Shown piece by piece: positions 48,609 to 60,600 of a DNA stretch of 64,000 bases. The translations under genes and the position numbers were made by a program. The stretch comes from Gymnorhina tibicen (taxonomy: Eukaryota > Chordata > Aves > Passeriformes > Artamidae), in assembly GCA_013399875.1 (NCBI GenBank), contig VXAZ01006893.1, positions 94,701 through 158,700 on the forward strand, in the 5' to 3' direction. Each line of letters starts with the position of its first letter. Position 1 is the stretch's first letter. The notes beneath the pieces are model-generated. The model made no database searches. It was not told where the DNA came from and saw only the letters and a program-made list of their open reading frames with translations.

Positions 48609-49520
48609 TACTTTGGAACTGGATAACATAAGCTGTTCAGCAGATGTGTTTGGGAAACAGTTTGCAACTTTGCTTAACCTAAAATTTATGAACATAGCTG
48701 CACAATTTTAGTACCAATAAATAGTTTACATGAAAATGAACTACACAAATGCAGGAATATGTGTACTTGATTTACAAAACTAGTACAGACCTCTTTTCCT
48801 ATTTGAAGCTGAACACATTCAATTATCAGCGTAATTACAGGGCAATTCTGTCTCTTCCACATCATGCAATTTTATTTTAGATTTGAACAATACACATGTA
48901 TGGTTTGTCTGGTTTTTAATAGCTACCATATTGTTCATCCATTCTGTTAGTTGTATAACTTAATTTAAAATTCCCCATCTCCACACGGTCCTCAAGTTTG
49001 GGGTTTTTTTTTAAGTTTCCTCTTGAAGGGAATTGCTTCTCATTGGTAGCAATTGTATTTAAACTCAGAGCTGTTTTCCAACTGTTATTCTTCAAGCAGG
49101 TAGGGATTGCCTCTAAAAACATCTTTATAAAAATGAACTATCTCTTCCTACATTGAGTGCAAGAAGATGGAATTGTGCATGGCATGACATTACCATTATG
49201 TTATGTTGTTCACAGCACTTTATTCCATTCAATCCATTCCTTGCCTTCAAAAAGCAGGGAAGGGGGTCTCTGTGCTTCCCAGCTGTGCTCTGAAGATGTC
49301 CTCTCTGAGACCTGCTTTTGGCTAGATCTATCAGTGATATCATCCCAAAACACCCACCCTCAAACACCATTAAATAATGTTTGTCCAGAGCATCTTACCA
49401 GCTTCTCTTGCAAATTCTTCCTGCAGTTACTCTTAATTAAAGCTCACTGCAGTACAGTTCTGAGCTACTTGCTTTGGTCACGGCTGAAATTTTATATAAT
49501 ATTTAATTTTCACTTTGCAG

Positions 49521-49613
49521 GGAATGTCCTAGCAAGTGTTAGTGGAGGCAAACCCACCAAAGAGATTGTCACTGTCACCCTCCACTTAGATGGGAACGGT
49601 TCTAGCATTACAT
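49521..49613 (+). other. Weak candidate exon inside a 247-codon open frame
   Basis: The longest open frame of the window (49,157-49,900, plus) contains a 93-bp segment bounded by a good acceptor (TTTTCACTTTGCAG, ending 49,520) and a good donor (GTATGT at 49,614). 93 bp is 31 codons, so the segment would be symmetric in phase. It reads roughly GNVLASVSGGKPTKEIVTV, then LHLDGNGSS, more protein-like than the Leu/Ser/Phe-rich remainder of the frame. I recognise no family, there is no partner exon in view, and acceptor plus donor by chance at this spacing is common in 64 kb. Treat as a low-probability exon. Confidence 0.15.
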
Positions 49614-52600
49614 GTATGTTTTTGCACAGCGATTTCTTTTCTGGCCACAAGATCCTGAAAGAAGAGAACATCAAATGCTCTCCCATAATTTCTATATTGC
49701 TTATCCTTTTGTGCACAAAAGCTGCTCTGGTTTGTTTCAGTCTGTGTTTATGTCTTTACTTGAGCTCATGTGAATCATCTGTTATTTCAGCTAGTTCTGT
49801 CCTAGGCTTATTTGTCTGTTTGCTGATCAATACCACTGATGCAACTGAGACCAGTGCCAGTGCCATGACAGTATCAGCTTGGTTGCTGTGTGGTTTCTGA
49901 TTTTTAGCACTTCACAGTATATGAGAAATTCATCTGTGCATCTTCCAAACTTTAATAGAAACATAATTCTTTGGTCTCATTTCAGTTGTATTGCCAGTGA
50001 ATGTAATAAGAAACATGGCATTTCTCTTAGGTACTTATTACTTTTCCAAACTATTTAAGATTTTTTTTTTGATCTTTCATTAATTTAGCTCTAAAGACAG
50101 GTGTCAAAAAGCATCCTTTGCCATATGTTCTGTGTTCACTGTGGCACCCTGCTAACTGTCCTTCCTTTATCTATTTTGCACTGTTTTCCATGCTTCCTTG
50201 AAAAAGTTAATTTTTCACGAATAAGCCATATATACATATTGCACCAGAGAATGAAGTATTGCTCACAGCCATGCCTGAAGTCATTCAGTCAGCCACAGCA
50301 AAGAAGTTGAGCAGTGAAATTTATTTCACTTCTGGCGCCACACTAAGAGACACGCTCAAAATACATTTGCATGAAATAACATCAGCTTTAATGAATCTAG
50401 TAAGTTAGGAGCAATTCTGCATATGCTAGTAGACATTGCCATTTATGATAATAAAAAATTATGCACACACAGAGTTTACACCAATGCATACATCTGGAAC
50501 TCAGAAGACTACTGTTTCTTCCTTGATTATGAGTGAGAGGTTTTTGGTTGCTTGCTCAAATTATTTAAAAATATAGAGGTCAAAGATAAGAACAGTGCAA
50601 ACTGGCAAGACAAATAACTGCACCCCCTCTGAAGGCAGTATATTATTGCAAGATTTAAAATTTGCTCAAAACAGTGCTATTTTTAAGTAAACACTAATCT
50701 TGAGGTGATAACATATACCTTGCAATGCCAAGTGGCTTTGAAGCTAAGTTCTCCATCCATCTGCCACTGCTTACCCACTGCACTTTTTTGAGCAGTTTGA
50801 GGCCATTCAACTAGTTTTCTCTGGGAAAACCTCATGTGTACACCAAGTATTTAAACACTCTCTAGGATATGCTCTCCTGTAGTGTGGATGAGCCTTGGAA
50901 GTGTCTGCCCAGCCACATTACCTCCATGTATCCCCTCTGCCACTGAGACATTGCCATGACCTGGGACAGCAAAAAGTCACTTGTCACATGGGCCACAGTG
51001 TTCGGTAGGAGCCTGCACTTACACTGTGCTCATGCTGTCTGCCAGAATATTATGAGGACACAGCAGGATTTGGGAATGCTTCATGGTTCTTCCAGGCTCA
51101 GACAAATTCAGGCATAGACAACAAAACACAAACTTAAATAAGAAGAGAAACCGTACCTTTGCTTTCAGGACTTGCCTCCTATTCATATTCACCAAGAAAA
51201 AACCCCTACATTTATGCTGGATTACTACGCATAAAGTAATATTCCTTGCTGTGTGCAGGAACAAATGCATCATTGCTTCCTGTTTTAGGGAGTATTAGCA
51301 GCAAGCCAAGATGGAGGTTCCCAGCACACGCCCAGGGCTCTGCTGATTTCATGTGCCCACTTGCTTACACATACGCTCCCTAGAGGCCACCCAAACTCAG
51401 CCTGGTGGTAAAAAATAACACGAGATACACCTACTCCACAGGCACAATTGCATCTTTCAATGCAAAATACATTAGCAGTTATAATCTTCAGACACACAAG
51501 TCATGAGGTGACTTCTACCAATTCAGAAGCATAAATGTGGCTGAGCCAGTGGAAACACCACAGAGTCCTGTGACTGGCAAAAGAGCAGAATTAATCTTCA
51601 AAGTAATTGTATTATTCTCTTTGTGTTTAAGTTATGTGAAAATAATTTCAGAGAAATAAAACATTCAAAATTTACCAAATTTAGTATTATTATGATTGTT
51701 TCTTACAATTCAGTATTGACTCCATGATTGACACCTTTTTCCACAGTCAGCCTTGATCTTGAGGAATATTTTGATAAAGGTAACAGAAGTTCTGACCATA
51801 GTGTCCAAGATCTACATCTAAGAAAGATAAGGAAAAAATAAGAATATTATTCACCTATTGCTAGAGTACTAATCTATTATTGCAGTATTACTCACCTATT
51901 ATTATCTCATTATTAGAAATGCTGAAGCTTGGTGCCAGTGTTGCTCAGGAGGCAATGGAAAACAGAAATCACTTGGGTTAATATTTTCTATCATCTCTGT
52001 TCAGCCTCTGTTCTGAATTTGTTTTCCACTGAACTTTTCTTCTCAGAAATTCCTTCAGGTATTACAATAATACACTGAAAGTTTGTGCAGAGAATTTAGC
52101 AAGCTTTTCATGCACAAGGAAATGGAAAGTTTTATATATCTTATGCAGCCAGTTGTAACAATTAACATTTGTGATTAACTGGAAGTAATGCTCTGAAGAT
52201 ACTAACAATCATGGCTCTACTGTCAATGCTGATTGAATGTATGGACAACTAGAATTGGAAGTTTGATTCAGCATCAGTCCAGAAAAATACCAAAAGAGTG
52301 CCAAGGAGATGAGAAGTGATCTGAAGCAGTCATGACTAGGCAGAACAAATTGTCTTAATTATAGATATCTCTAAAACAACAAGGCACAACGAAAAATACA
52401 GGATCAAGTGGGCCTTGCATGGGCAAAACTCTGATTTGTTTCAGCAACTGCTTCTTAATATAAACCATTTCCACCTATGGACCTCTCTCCCTCTCTCTGT
52501 CTCCTAATCTGTGTTTTTAATACCTTGCCATTTGCACTCGTGTTCCTTAAGGCAAAACTCTGTTTTTGGTTACACAAGTAGAAATACAGTAGCTTTTCTC

Positions 52601-53214
52601 TGTATTAATATTAGCATAGTGAAGAGCAAAAATTTGGCCTAAAACACTGAAACAGTTTTTAATATGTATTTTTACTGGTGTGTCAGCAAAGTATAACAAA
52701 TACTCTGCCAGCAGTTTCAAAATTCCCATGGAAAGAACAAGAATAAAAAGCCTGTGCTGAAAGGGATTGTTTCCAGCACTGTAACCAATTTCACAGCTGA
52801 TAACACACACATCTACCAGCAGATAAGCAAAGAAAATATGTTTGTACAATTAACTACGTCTCTGATGTACTGCACAGAACATGAGCTGCAATTTTCTTCT
52901 CTTAACTTTAGAGCTATTTAGATCCTTAAATATGTTGTTCCCATGGGATTCAACAAATTTCTGCTGTCTTACTGTGAGCATGTCCTGTATGTAACTAAGA
53001 ATTTCAGACTGCAGGACATCGGAAGTGATGACCGAAAATCCAGGGGGAGATTACACAAGCCTTTCATATAAAATGTATTTCTCCTATATTCCTAGCCTGG
53101 AGTCTTCCCTAAATGAAGTGGTGCCATCATAAGCAAGGTTTTGGTCACCCAGCTCAAAATAAGCAACATAAGGGTCTGAATGGTTAATACTGACACAATG
53201 CAGTAGTACTGAGG

Positions 53215-53620
53215 TACAGCACCTGTCCTGTGTGGAAAGGCTAGAAGAACTGGGGTTGTTCAGGCCTTGGAGTGACCTAACTGCGGCCATCCATCCAGTG
53301 CTTTAAGGGACTCCACAAGAAACACAGAGACTTTCTGTAAGGGCATGTGGAGACAGGACAAGAGGCAATAGATTTCAAATGCAAACAAAGTAGGTTTAGA
53401 TCAGATATTAGGAAAAAATTCTTTACTGTGAGGGTGGTGAGGTGCTGAACAGGTGCTCAGACAAGCCGTGGATGTCCCACCTGAGGAAGTGTTCAAGGTC
53501 AGGTTGAATGGGGGTCTGAACAAACTAACCTAATGAAAGGTGTCTCTGCACATGGCAGGGGGGGTGGAACTAGATGATCTTTGAGGTCCCTTCTGCCAAA
53601 CCATTCTATGATTCTATGAC
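53215..53620 (+). mobile_element. CR1 LINE 3' end fragment
   Basis: About 400 bp of a CR1 tail: GGGGTTGTTCAGGCCTTGGAG (about 53,254), the GATATTAGGAAAAAATTCTT block, GAAGTGTTCAAGGTCAGGTTG, and CTAGATGATCTTTGAGGTCC. It ends in the diagnostic tandem octamers ATTCTATGATTCTATGAC at 53,603-53,620. It contains only the very end of ORF2 and the 3' UTR, so it is a strongly 5'-truncated, dead copy. Its tail words differ from the 4.8 kb copy, so it belongs to another CR1 subfamily. The left edge is approximate because the start is diverged. Confidence 0.93.
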
Positions 53621-56600
53621 ATTCCCAAGGATCACTTAAAAGTTTTCTTTCGAATTTCAAGAACGTCATATATAACAATTTTAATTTAAACTCTTAGTTT
53701 AACTTCAAGTAGCAAATTTTGTATAAAGTTTTCTTAATAAAGAAAATTGTCTTCAATCTCTGTGTCTTCTGTTCTGTTAGTTTGCATATATCTCCATCAG
53801 ATAATATAAAACAAAATGCTCAGTCAAAATAAGGAAGTGACAATAAAAAGAAAGTAAAAAGCTTTATGAATCTAATTGAAGAACATCTTGCAGAGAAAGG
53901 GAGGACATGTATCTGAAAATATTGTTCTGATTTAAGACCCTTTCTAATGACAATGACTTTGGAAATTTTCTGATTTCATATAGTCTCCAAATGAGCATTT
54001 CCAATGAAGCTGAAATTGCTCATACTGAAAAGGAGACCAAAGGAAAAAAGATCAGAAAATTCATGCTACATTCCATGGCTTATATTCCTTTGACTAAGAA
54101 CAGCGATAAATGAGATGAAAAGAGCTGACAAATTTTTGTATTTCTCACAAATAATGTCTGTGAATATACTATCTGGACTCTGTAGGACAGCTTCCAATGA
54201 GAAAAACTAACGATGTTACCACTAATTTCTGTTGGGTTAAACTATTTAAGGATTTGTTGTCTCTCCAACATTGCGTTTTGGAAAATATGCAAGTAATGTT
54301 TTGGTAACTAAGGCAAATTATTTCTAGTGTGGAGTCAGGTATGCCAGTCAACCAGTTTCTTCCTGATAAAGCCTGTTTTGGTCATGCAGGTTAATATGTA
54401 CAATAACAGTAAAAGTCCCTGTTGGTGGTTTAAGTTGCATCCGATAGCCCATTGTCAGTGTTACATCTTCCCCACTACCATTCTGTGCTCACTTGTGGCC
54501 ACTCCAGGCCTTCAGCAATGCTTTCCCAGCCCACACTGCTGTTGACCAGCAGTGTCCCACTCTAGGGAAACCACTCCCACATTTCTGGAACACTTTCCTC
54601 TTGCAAAGCAGTGAGCTCCCGGTTGCTGTGGTGTGCTGCTAAACAAGACGAGAAAATATTAAATAGGTCTATATTGATGATCCAATAGAATGTACTTCAA
54701 TAACCATCTCATGACCAACATTCATAACTGTATATCATGCAAGAAGTATGCCAAATATCTGATTTTATGATTAAGTAGGACATGGGAGCGGTTAGGACAA
54801 AGTCCTGAGAAGTCCTAGATTTTCCTGAATTTAGGCCAAGTCAGATTTTCTGCCCATGATGGGCAATGCAATATAGGCAAAAATAGCTTGTCTTTTTTTG
54901 AATTATCCCTGTCCAGTCTCCCTGTTCTAAACAGTTTTATGAAGTGAAAAAAAAAAAAGGTGGAAGGACCATTATCCCTGTCTTCAGGGTGAAGTAAAGT
55001 TCACTGTCCATGATTCCTGCAGATATTTCCAGTTAATGCAATCAATGATACAGAGACTGAGAGGTATATTTGATTCTGGAAATGAAAGAGTGAAACATAT
55101 AATTAGCTGCCTCAGATAACAGTTTCAGCAGATGGGTAGGAGAGCAATGCTTCTAATGGGCCTTTTTTTGACCCAAGGGAGGTTGTCAATTGCTTTTGCT
55201 GACTGCATGCAGAATTGAGGACATCTGGGAGATGAGTCCTTGACAAATGTGTTTATGCAGTTTGTCAAAAAAGCACATTTGTGAGCAACACTTTCATGAT
55301 TATTCCTGGAAAAGAATCAAAAAGTTCACTAATTGCTGTAAGCCACCCCTCATGATCTGCCAAAGACATACAGGTATATGAAATCTTCCTTTAATTCTCA
55401 AATAAATGCTGTACACCCTCTTCTGTGACAACATAAAGACCTTTAGCTGTCACCTTCTCCCTCTCTATTCTCTGCGCTCTTTCCCCTCCTCCCTTTGTTC
55501 GGTTATGCTACCATTACTCATAGGATCCCTTGTCATTTTACAGATGCATTTTGAAAGTTCCTTACATTTTCTCTATCTTACATCTTACTTTTATTACTTG
55601 TCCTAAAGTTTTCCCAGGGTCCAAGCAACATTTTATGCCTGTCAGCACTCTGAATTCTCTTTTACTTTACAGATTGTAGTAAAACTTGGAATTTTGTTTC
55701 CATGGAAGTAGAAAAAAAATACAGGTTGTGAATTCCCTGAGAATCCAAAATGTAAAAATACTTAAACTAAAATTGTTTCTGAAAATGCTGAAAATTCTGA
55801 AAAATTTCTATTTCATTTGAAAACAATTTGTTGATTCAAAATTATTTTGTGACTGTCCTCTCACTTACTTTATTTCACTTCAATTCATGCTTATCATATT
55901 GTAACAGAATTATAATAAAAATAGTTTTTAAAATTTTGTTTTTAAATATACTAAGGGTAGCTGTTACATAATATTGACTGAACCATCCTGTCTCTACATC
56001 AAAGTCTCTCCAGTTCATGCAGTAATAGTAAATTTTAACACTGATATTTTGATATATTGAACAAGAAGATAAGCATCCAGTGCACTAACAGGAGAAACAG
56101 CTGGTTTCAATATCTTTGAATAGTTTTTTCCAAGACCCCAAAAACTAACACAGCAACATCTGTAGACTGAGCATGCCTGTAATACTCTGCTTTCTAGATG
56201 GTAATACCCAGCACATCATCACTGCAGCTGATCATAAATGACTTCAGGTTCAGCAATTATTTCAGAATACAGGCTCCAACTGCATTTAAGATGCTGACAT
56301 CTGCTAAAGTAAATCCAATAGGTTTGAGATAAAAGAGCAAAATTTATCATATTAATTACTTTTTAAAATTATTAATGCAGTTAGCTATATATCAGTGTTC
56401 CTTTGTCACGCTTTTACAAAACCATTTGTTGGAAACTAAAGTTGAAGGCAGAAAGATTTTAATTAAAGTAGGACAATTGTGTGAATCACTTCCTATTGTC
56501 TACCAAGACAAATTTTGCTTTACTGCTCTTCTAGGTCAATTCACACTGATTTTGAAGTCTTAAAACTTTGTTATCCATGCATTTGAGCATTTCTTTTTTG

Positions 56601-56645
56601 AAACACAAAAAGTTTTCTCTCACCTAGAGGTAAATGAAACACAAC
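53621..56645. other. Unique AT-rich intergenic DNA
   Basis: Three kilobases with no gene, RNA or transposon recognised. It contains a poly-A run near 54,948-54,958 and very AT-rich sequence around 55,680-56,040. Confidence 0.5.
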
Positions 56646-57684
56646 TGTGGAGATTTGACCCTGGCTGAACACCAGATCCCACCAAAGCCGCCCTGTCACT
56701 CCCCTCCTCAGCTGGACAGCGGAGACAGAGTACAACAAAAGGCTCAAAAATTGAGATAGGGACACTCATCTATTACTGTCATGGGCAAAACAGACTTGAC
56801 TAGGGGAAATTAACATATTACCAATTAAACCAGGGTAGGATAATGAGAAATAAAACCAAACCTTAAAATGCCTTCCCCCACCCCTCCCTACTTCCTGGGC
56901 TCAACTTCAGTCCCAAATTTTCTCCCTCCTCCCCACCAGCAGTGCAGAGGAATGAGGGTTGGGAGTTGTGGTCAGTTCAACACACACTGTCTCTGCCTCC
57001 CCTTCCTTTTCAGGAAGACACATCACACTCTTCCACTGCTCCAGTATGAGTCCCTTCCATGGAGTGCAGTCCTCCAGGATATGATTGCTCTACCGGAGGT
57101 ACCCCATGGGGTCACAAGTTCTGCCAACAAACTTGCTATGCAGTGTGGTGTCCTCTCTCCAGTAGGCACACGTCCTTCTGTCCTCCAGCACAGGCTTCCC
57201 AGGGGTCACAGCCTCCTTCAAGGGTATCCACCTCTTCTGGTGTGGGGTTCTGCACAAGCTGCAGGGGGATCTCTGCTCCACTGTGGTCCTCCATGGGCTG
57301 CAGGGGCACAGCTGCCTCACCATGGCCAGCACCAGGGGCTGCAGGGGACAGAATCTCAGCTCTGGCGCATGGAGCACCTCCTTACTCTCCTTCTTCACTG
57401 ACCTTGATTTTCCTTTACATATTGTCACTTCTGTCTTCTCTGGCTGAAATTTGATCCTGCACAGTAACTTCCCCCGCTTTTTAAATATGTTATGCTGGAG
57501 GTTCTACCACCCTTACTGATGGGCTCAGCCTTGGCAGTGGCTGGTCCGTCTTGGAGCCAGCTGGCACAGGCTTGGTTGAGGCAATTACACAGAAGCTTCT
57601 GATAGCTTCTCGCAGAAGCCACTGCTGTAACAATCACCCCCACACTATGAAAAACTTGCCGCACAAGCCCAGTGAAATGACACA
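56646..57684 (-). mobile_element. Solo LTR of a common songbird endogenous retrovirus family
   Basis: A long LTR, about 1.04 kb, on the minus strand. Its minus-strand start is near 57,684 (TGTGTGTCATTTCAC) and its end is at 56,646 (plus strand TGTGGAGATTTGACCCTGGC). On the minus strand a TATA-like CATATTTAAAAAG lies at about 57,477-57,490, suitable for the U3 promoter. Downstream is a region of loosely repeated units built on GGAGTCC/CAGCACAGG/ATGGGCTGCAGG (57,050-57,350), as in abundant passerine LTRs. The left part (GGGCTCAACTTCAGTCCC, GGAAATTAACATATTACC) also follows that family as I remember it. No retroviral genes adjoin it. Candidate target duplications (CACAAC against CACATA) match poorly, so both edges may be off by a few bases. 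The 177- and 131-codon plus-strand frames inside are antisense LTR sequence. Confidence 0.87.
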
Positions 57685-60600
57685 CATAAAAGACAGATAT
57701 GTATCATAATTAAAATTCAAGCATAGAAGTATTTCTTTTAAAGCATGGCTTTATTCTTGAGTCATGTATTTAGTGTTTCAACTGAAAGTATCCCATACGT
57801 TCGATTTATTGAAAAGATTTGCCGAAACTCAACTGAAGAAAAGCACATCATGTCATGGCTTCAGCTAGGAGTTTGCAAAGGGAATATAAGATATTTTTCC
57901 TCTAGCACATTCTGCATCATATTTATTCCAATTAGTAGGGTTGTCTTTTTTACTTGGCTCTAAGACTGGTCATAAGTAGAGGCTGGAGGAAAGTCTGGAC
58001 TGGCACTCCTAAAGTAGCACAGAGAATATCCTTTTCCTTTTTGCTGTTGGATTTTGATTATATGCCACGATTTCAGTTTCAGAGGAAACCATCAGAGTGA
58101 TTTGTCAGGCATATTATCCCTCCCTTGCTTTTCTGCAGGGACTTGATTGCCATGTTTATGTCAAAGCCTTCCAAGCTCTGAACCTTAGGCCAAGGATGAG
58201 CACCATCTCATACAACATAGACTATATGCCAGAATCTTCAGGGACTGAGAAATGAAAGACATGTATCACACACTTCTGAAAAGAGGGAAACAGAGAGCAC
58301 CTGAGATATGACAAAAATCAGCTGAGGTCCCACCGCTCCACTAGGAGATGTGTCTGGGCAGCATTTGAAGCTACGTCTCAAGATAAATCTGGTGTCTTTA
58401 GGATCTCCAGTGTTTTTTGTTTTGTATTTCATGGGGAATTTGGTCACAGCCAGCTCCAAATCATCAGGCAGAGGAGCTGCACTTGGTGCTTAGACTTTAC
58501 AGTTTGGGACACACAGATTAGTCACTCTGCTATACAGTCTCAACTTCCAAGGTCTCTTGGTGGTTTGTCAAGAGACATTATAATCAGAGAGAGTTTGATG
58601 TCTGTGATCTCCTCCTGTGTTTCTAAGTTCTCATTTCTGTGGGTATGGAAGCCCTCATGCAGACATCGTCCTGATTTCAAAGCTGCACCAGGATATTTGC
58701 ATGCATTCCTTTGCCTAACCCAAATAGCTACATAAGACTGAATTTCAGCAACACTTGTCACTCAGCCTTTGCTGCCACTCCTTTCTCAAGCCACTGATGC
58801 TTGGATGCCTCTTGCATCCCATTCTGCTTTCACATGTGTCCAGGGAAGTCTGCACAGGTGTGTTTTGAAGATGTGTGGTGAGAGGAGAGAAAGGTGTGCT
58901 ATCAAAACAAAAGAACAGGAAAAAAATGTCACGATTCAGACAAACAGTACAATAGATAGGACACACGTTCAAAAAAACCCCAAACCAAAACAACCAAACA
59001 AGCAAACAAAAACAAAACCAACCCAAACCCACAACAACCAGAAATAAACAACCAAACAAAAACAGGGGGAAAATGTCTCCTATAGTTCTGGTGTTTTAAG
59101 CTGAAAGTGCTTGTCATTTGCCCAAGCTTTAAAAAGCAAAAGGCCGTTTATCCCTGTGAGTCACTGAACAGGTCAGAATGAACTTCTAAACAAGCTGAAG
59201 CCCTCAAGGTGACAAACTATTCAAAACTTTAAATAAATCCTTTAAACCTGTGGCCCTGATCACAGCTATATCCACTCATGTATGGCCGGTAGAGACAGTA
59301 TGTTTGCAGCTGAAATGAAGGCTGTGAGTGGATATGAATTGTGCAGCTGAACACACAGGGGTGTCTGGGGAATCTGCACAGGCAAGCTGTGGTATCGTGT
59401 TTGGGGTAAAAGGCAGGCTTTGGCCAAGATCATAGTCTTGTACAAGTACATAGCTTTGTACTGGGAAATGACCGGTAATATTCTTTAGAATGTGCAAGGG
59501 GAAGAGATTTTATTTTTATGAACTACGTATTTAGTTATTTTTAAAATGTACTGTTTCAAACAGAACAACAGCAGAATAATAAGTGAAACACTTGGTAAAC
59601 ATAATAATTTAAATAATATAATGGATTTACTAAGCTATATGTAAGGGACATTAAGCAAAATATTCTGTACCACGATTCCCTTCTGAAACGCTTATAGAAA
59701 GTACAATAGCAAAAGGGGGTTAATCCAAGCTTTTTCCTCTGTGAAGAATACCAGATTTTTTACATACTACTCTGCTCCTTAGACAGGTATCTTGTGGATA
59801 GTGTGCCAGAATGAAATAAATACCTAACATCATGTCAGCAAAGTATCTCTTAACAACTGAGTAATGTCTGAGCCCATTGTTGTGCGTCTTAACTTACCTT
59901 TCTATTGTTTTTATTTCATTAAATTTTACTGGCTAGCATTTCTTTCCCTTTATATGTTTGCATATAATTATTCTTTGTAGTTTCTTCTCTGTGGTTTGTG
60001 GCACCTACTACAGCCAGAATATTTTTTCTTTTGAATCTCATAAGCCATAAAGAATGGTTCTTCTTTTAAGTGTTTGCAGATTTCCTTGGGCTAAATTTTT
60101 TCAAAATCCTGCTACATTATATCAAGATATACAGAAATATAATTATCTTACCTAGGTAAATTTTTGCTAAATAAGGATAACATTTAACTTTCACTTTTAA
60201 AAAACCCTTATTATTATAAAACAAGTGGCAGTTGAAAATTGGGATTCACTTTGAGCTAAAAATTATTTCATGCTTGGCAACTAGATTCCAGCTACAAACA
60301 TTGCTCTCTCTCTCTGTAATACCATATATTAAGTACTTGGCACGGGGTGTGTGGTAAATATTCCCACTATTTTTTGTCCTTCAGTGATAAAAAATACTGA
60401 AAACAATTGCAGAGACCAAAAGAAATATTCACAAGAAAGTAGCATGTGGAAAGAATAAGGATGGTGGTATATGACCTACACAGTACTTTCACATAAGATC
60501 TCCCCTTTGTTTCTGCTGAGCAATAACTGAAGTTTAATCCTAAATGGTCTAGCTATTACTTTGAAGAATGGAGCGTTTACTGGGCTATGGCAAAGAGAAG

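Larger units (their letters stand above)
46373..53214. other. Unique intergenic DNA
   Basis: Seven kilobases without recognisable transposons. It includes a short CCTTG pentanucleotide run (about 48,318-48,340), a G/T-rich low-complexity block (48,546-48,608) and a 247-codon open frame at 49,157-49,900 discussed separately. No RNA gene was seen. Confidence 0.45.

Noticed and set aside
56868..57454. 177- and 131-codon plus-strand frames
   Set aside because: They lie inside the minus-strand LTR and are antisense to it.
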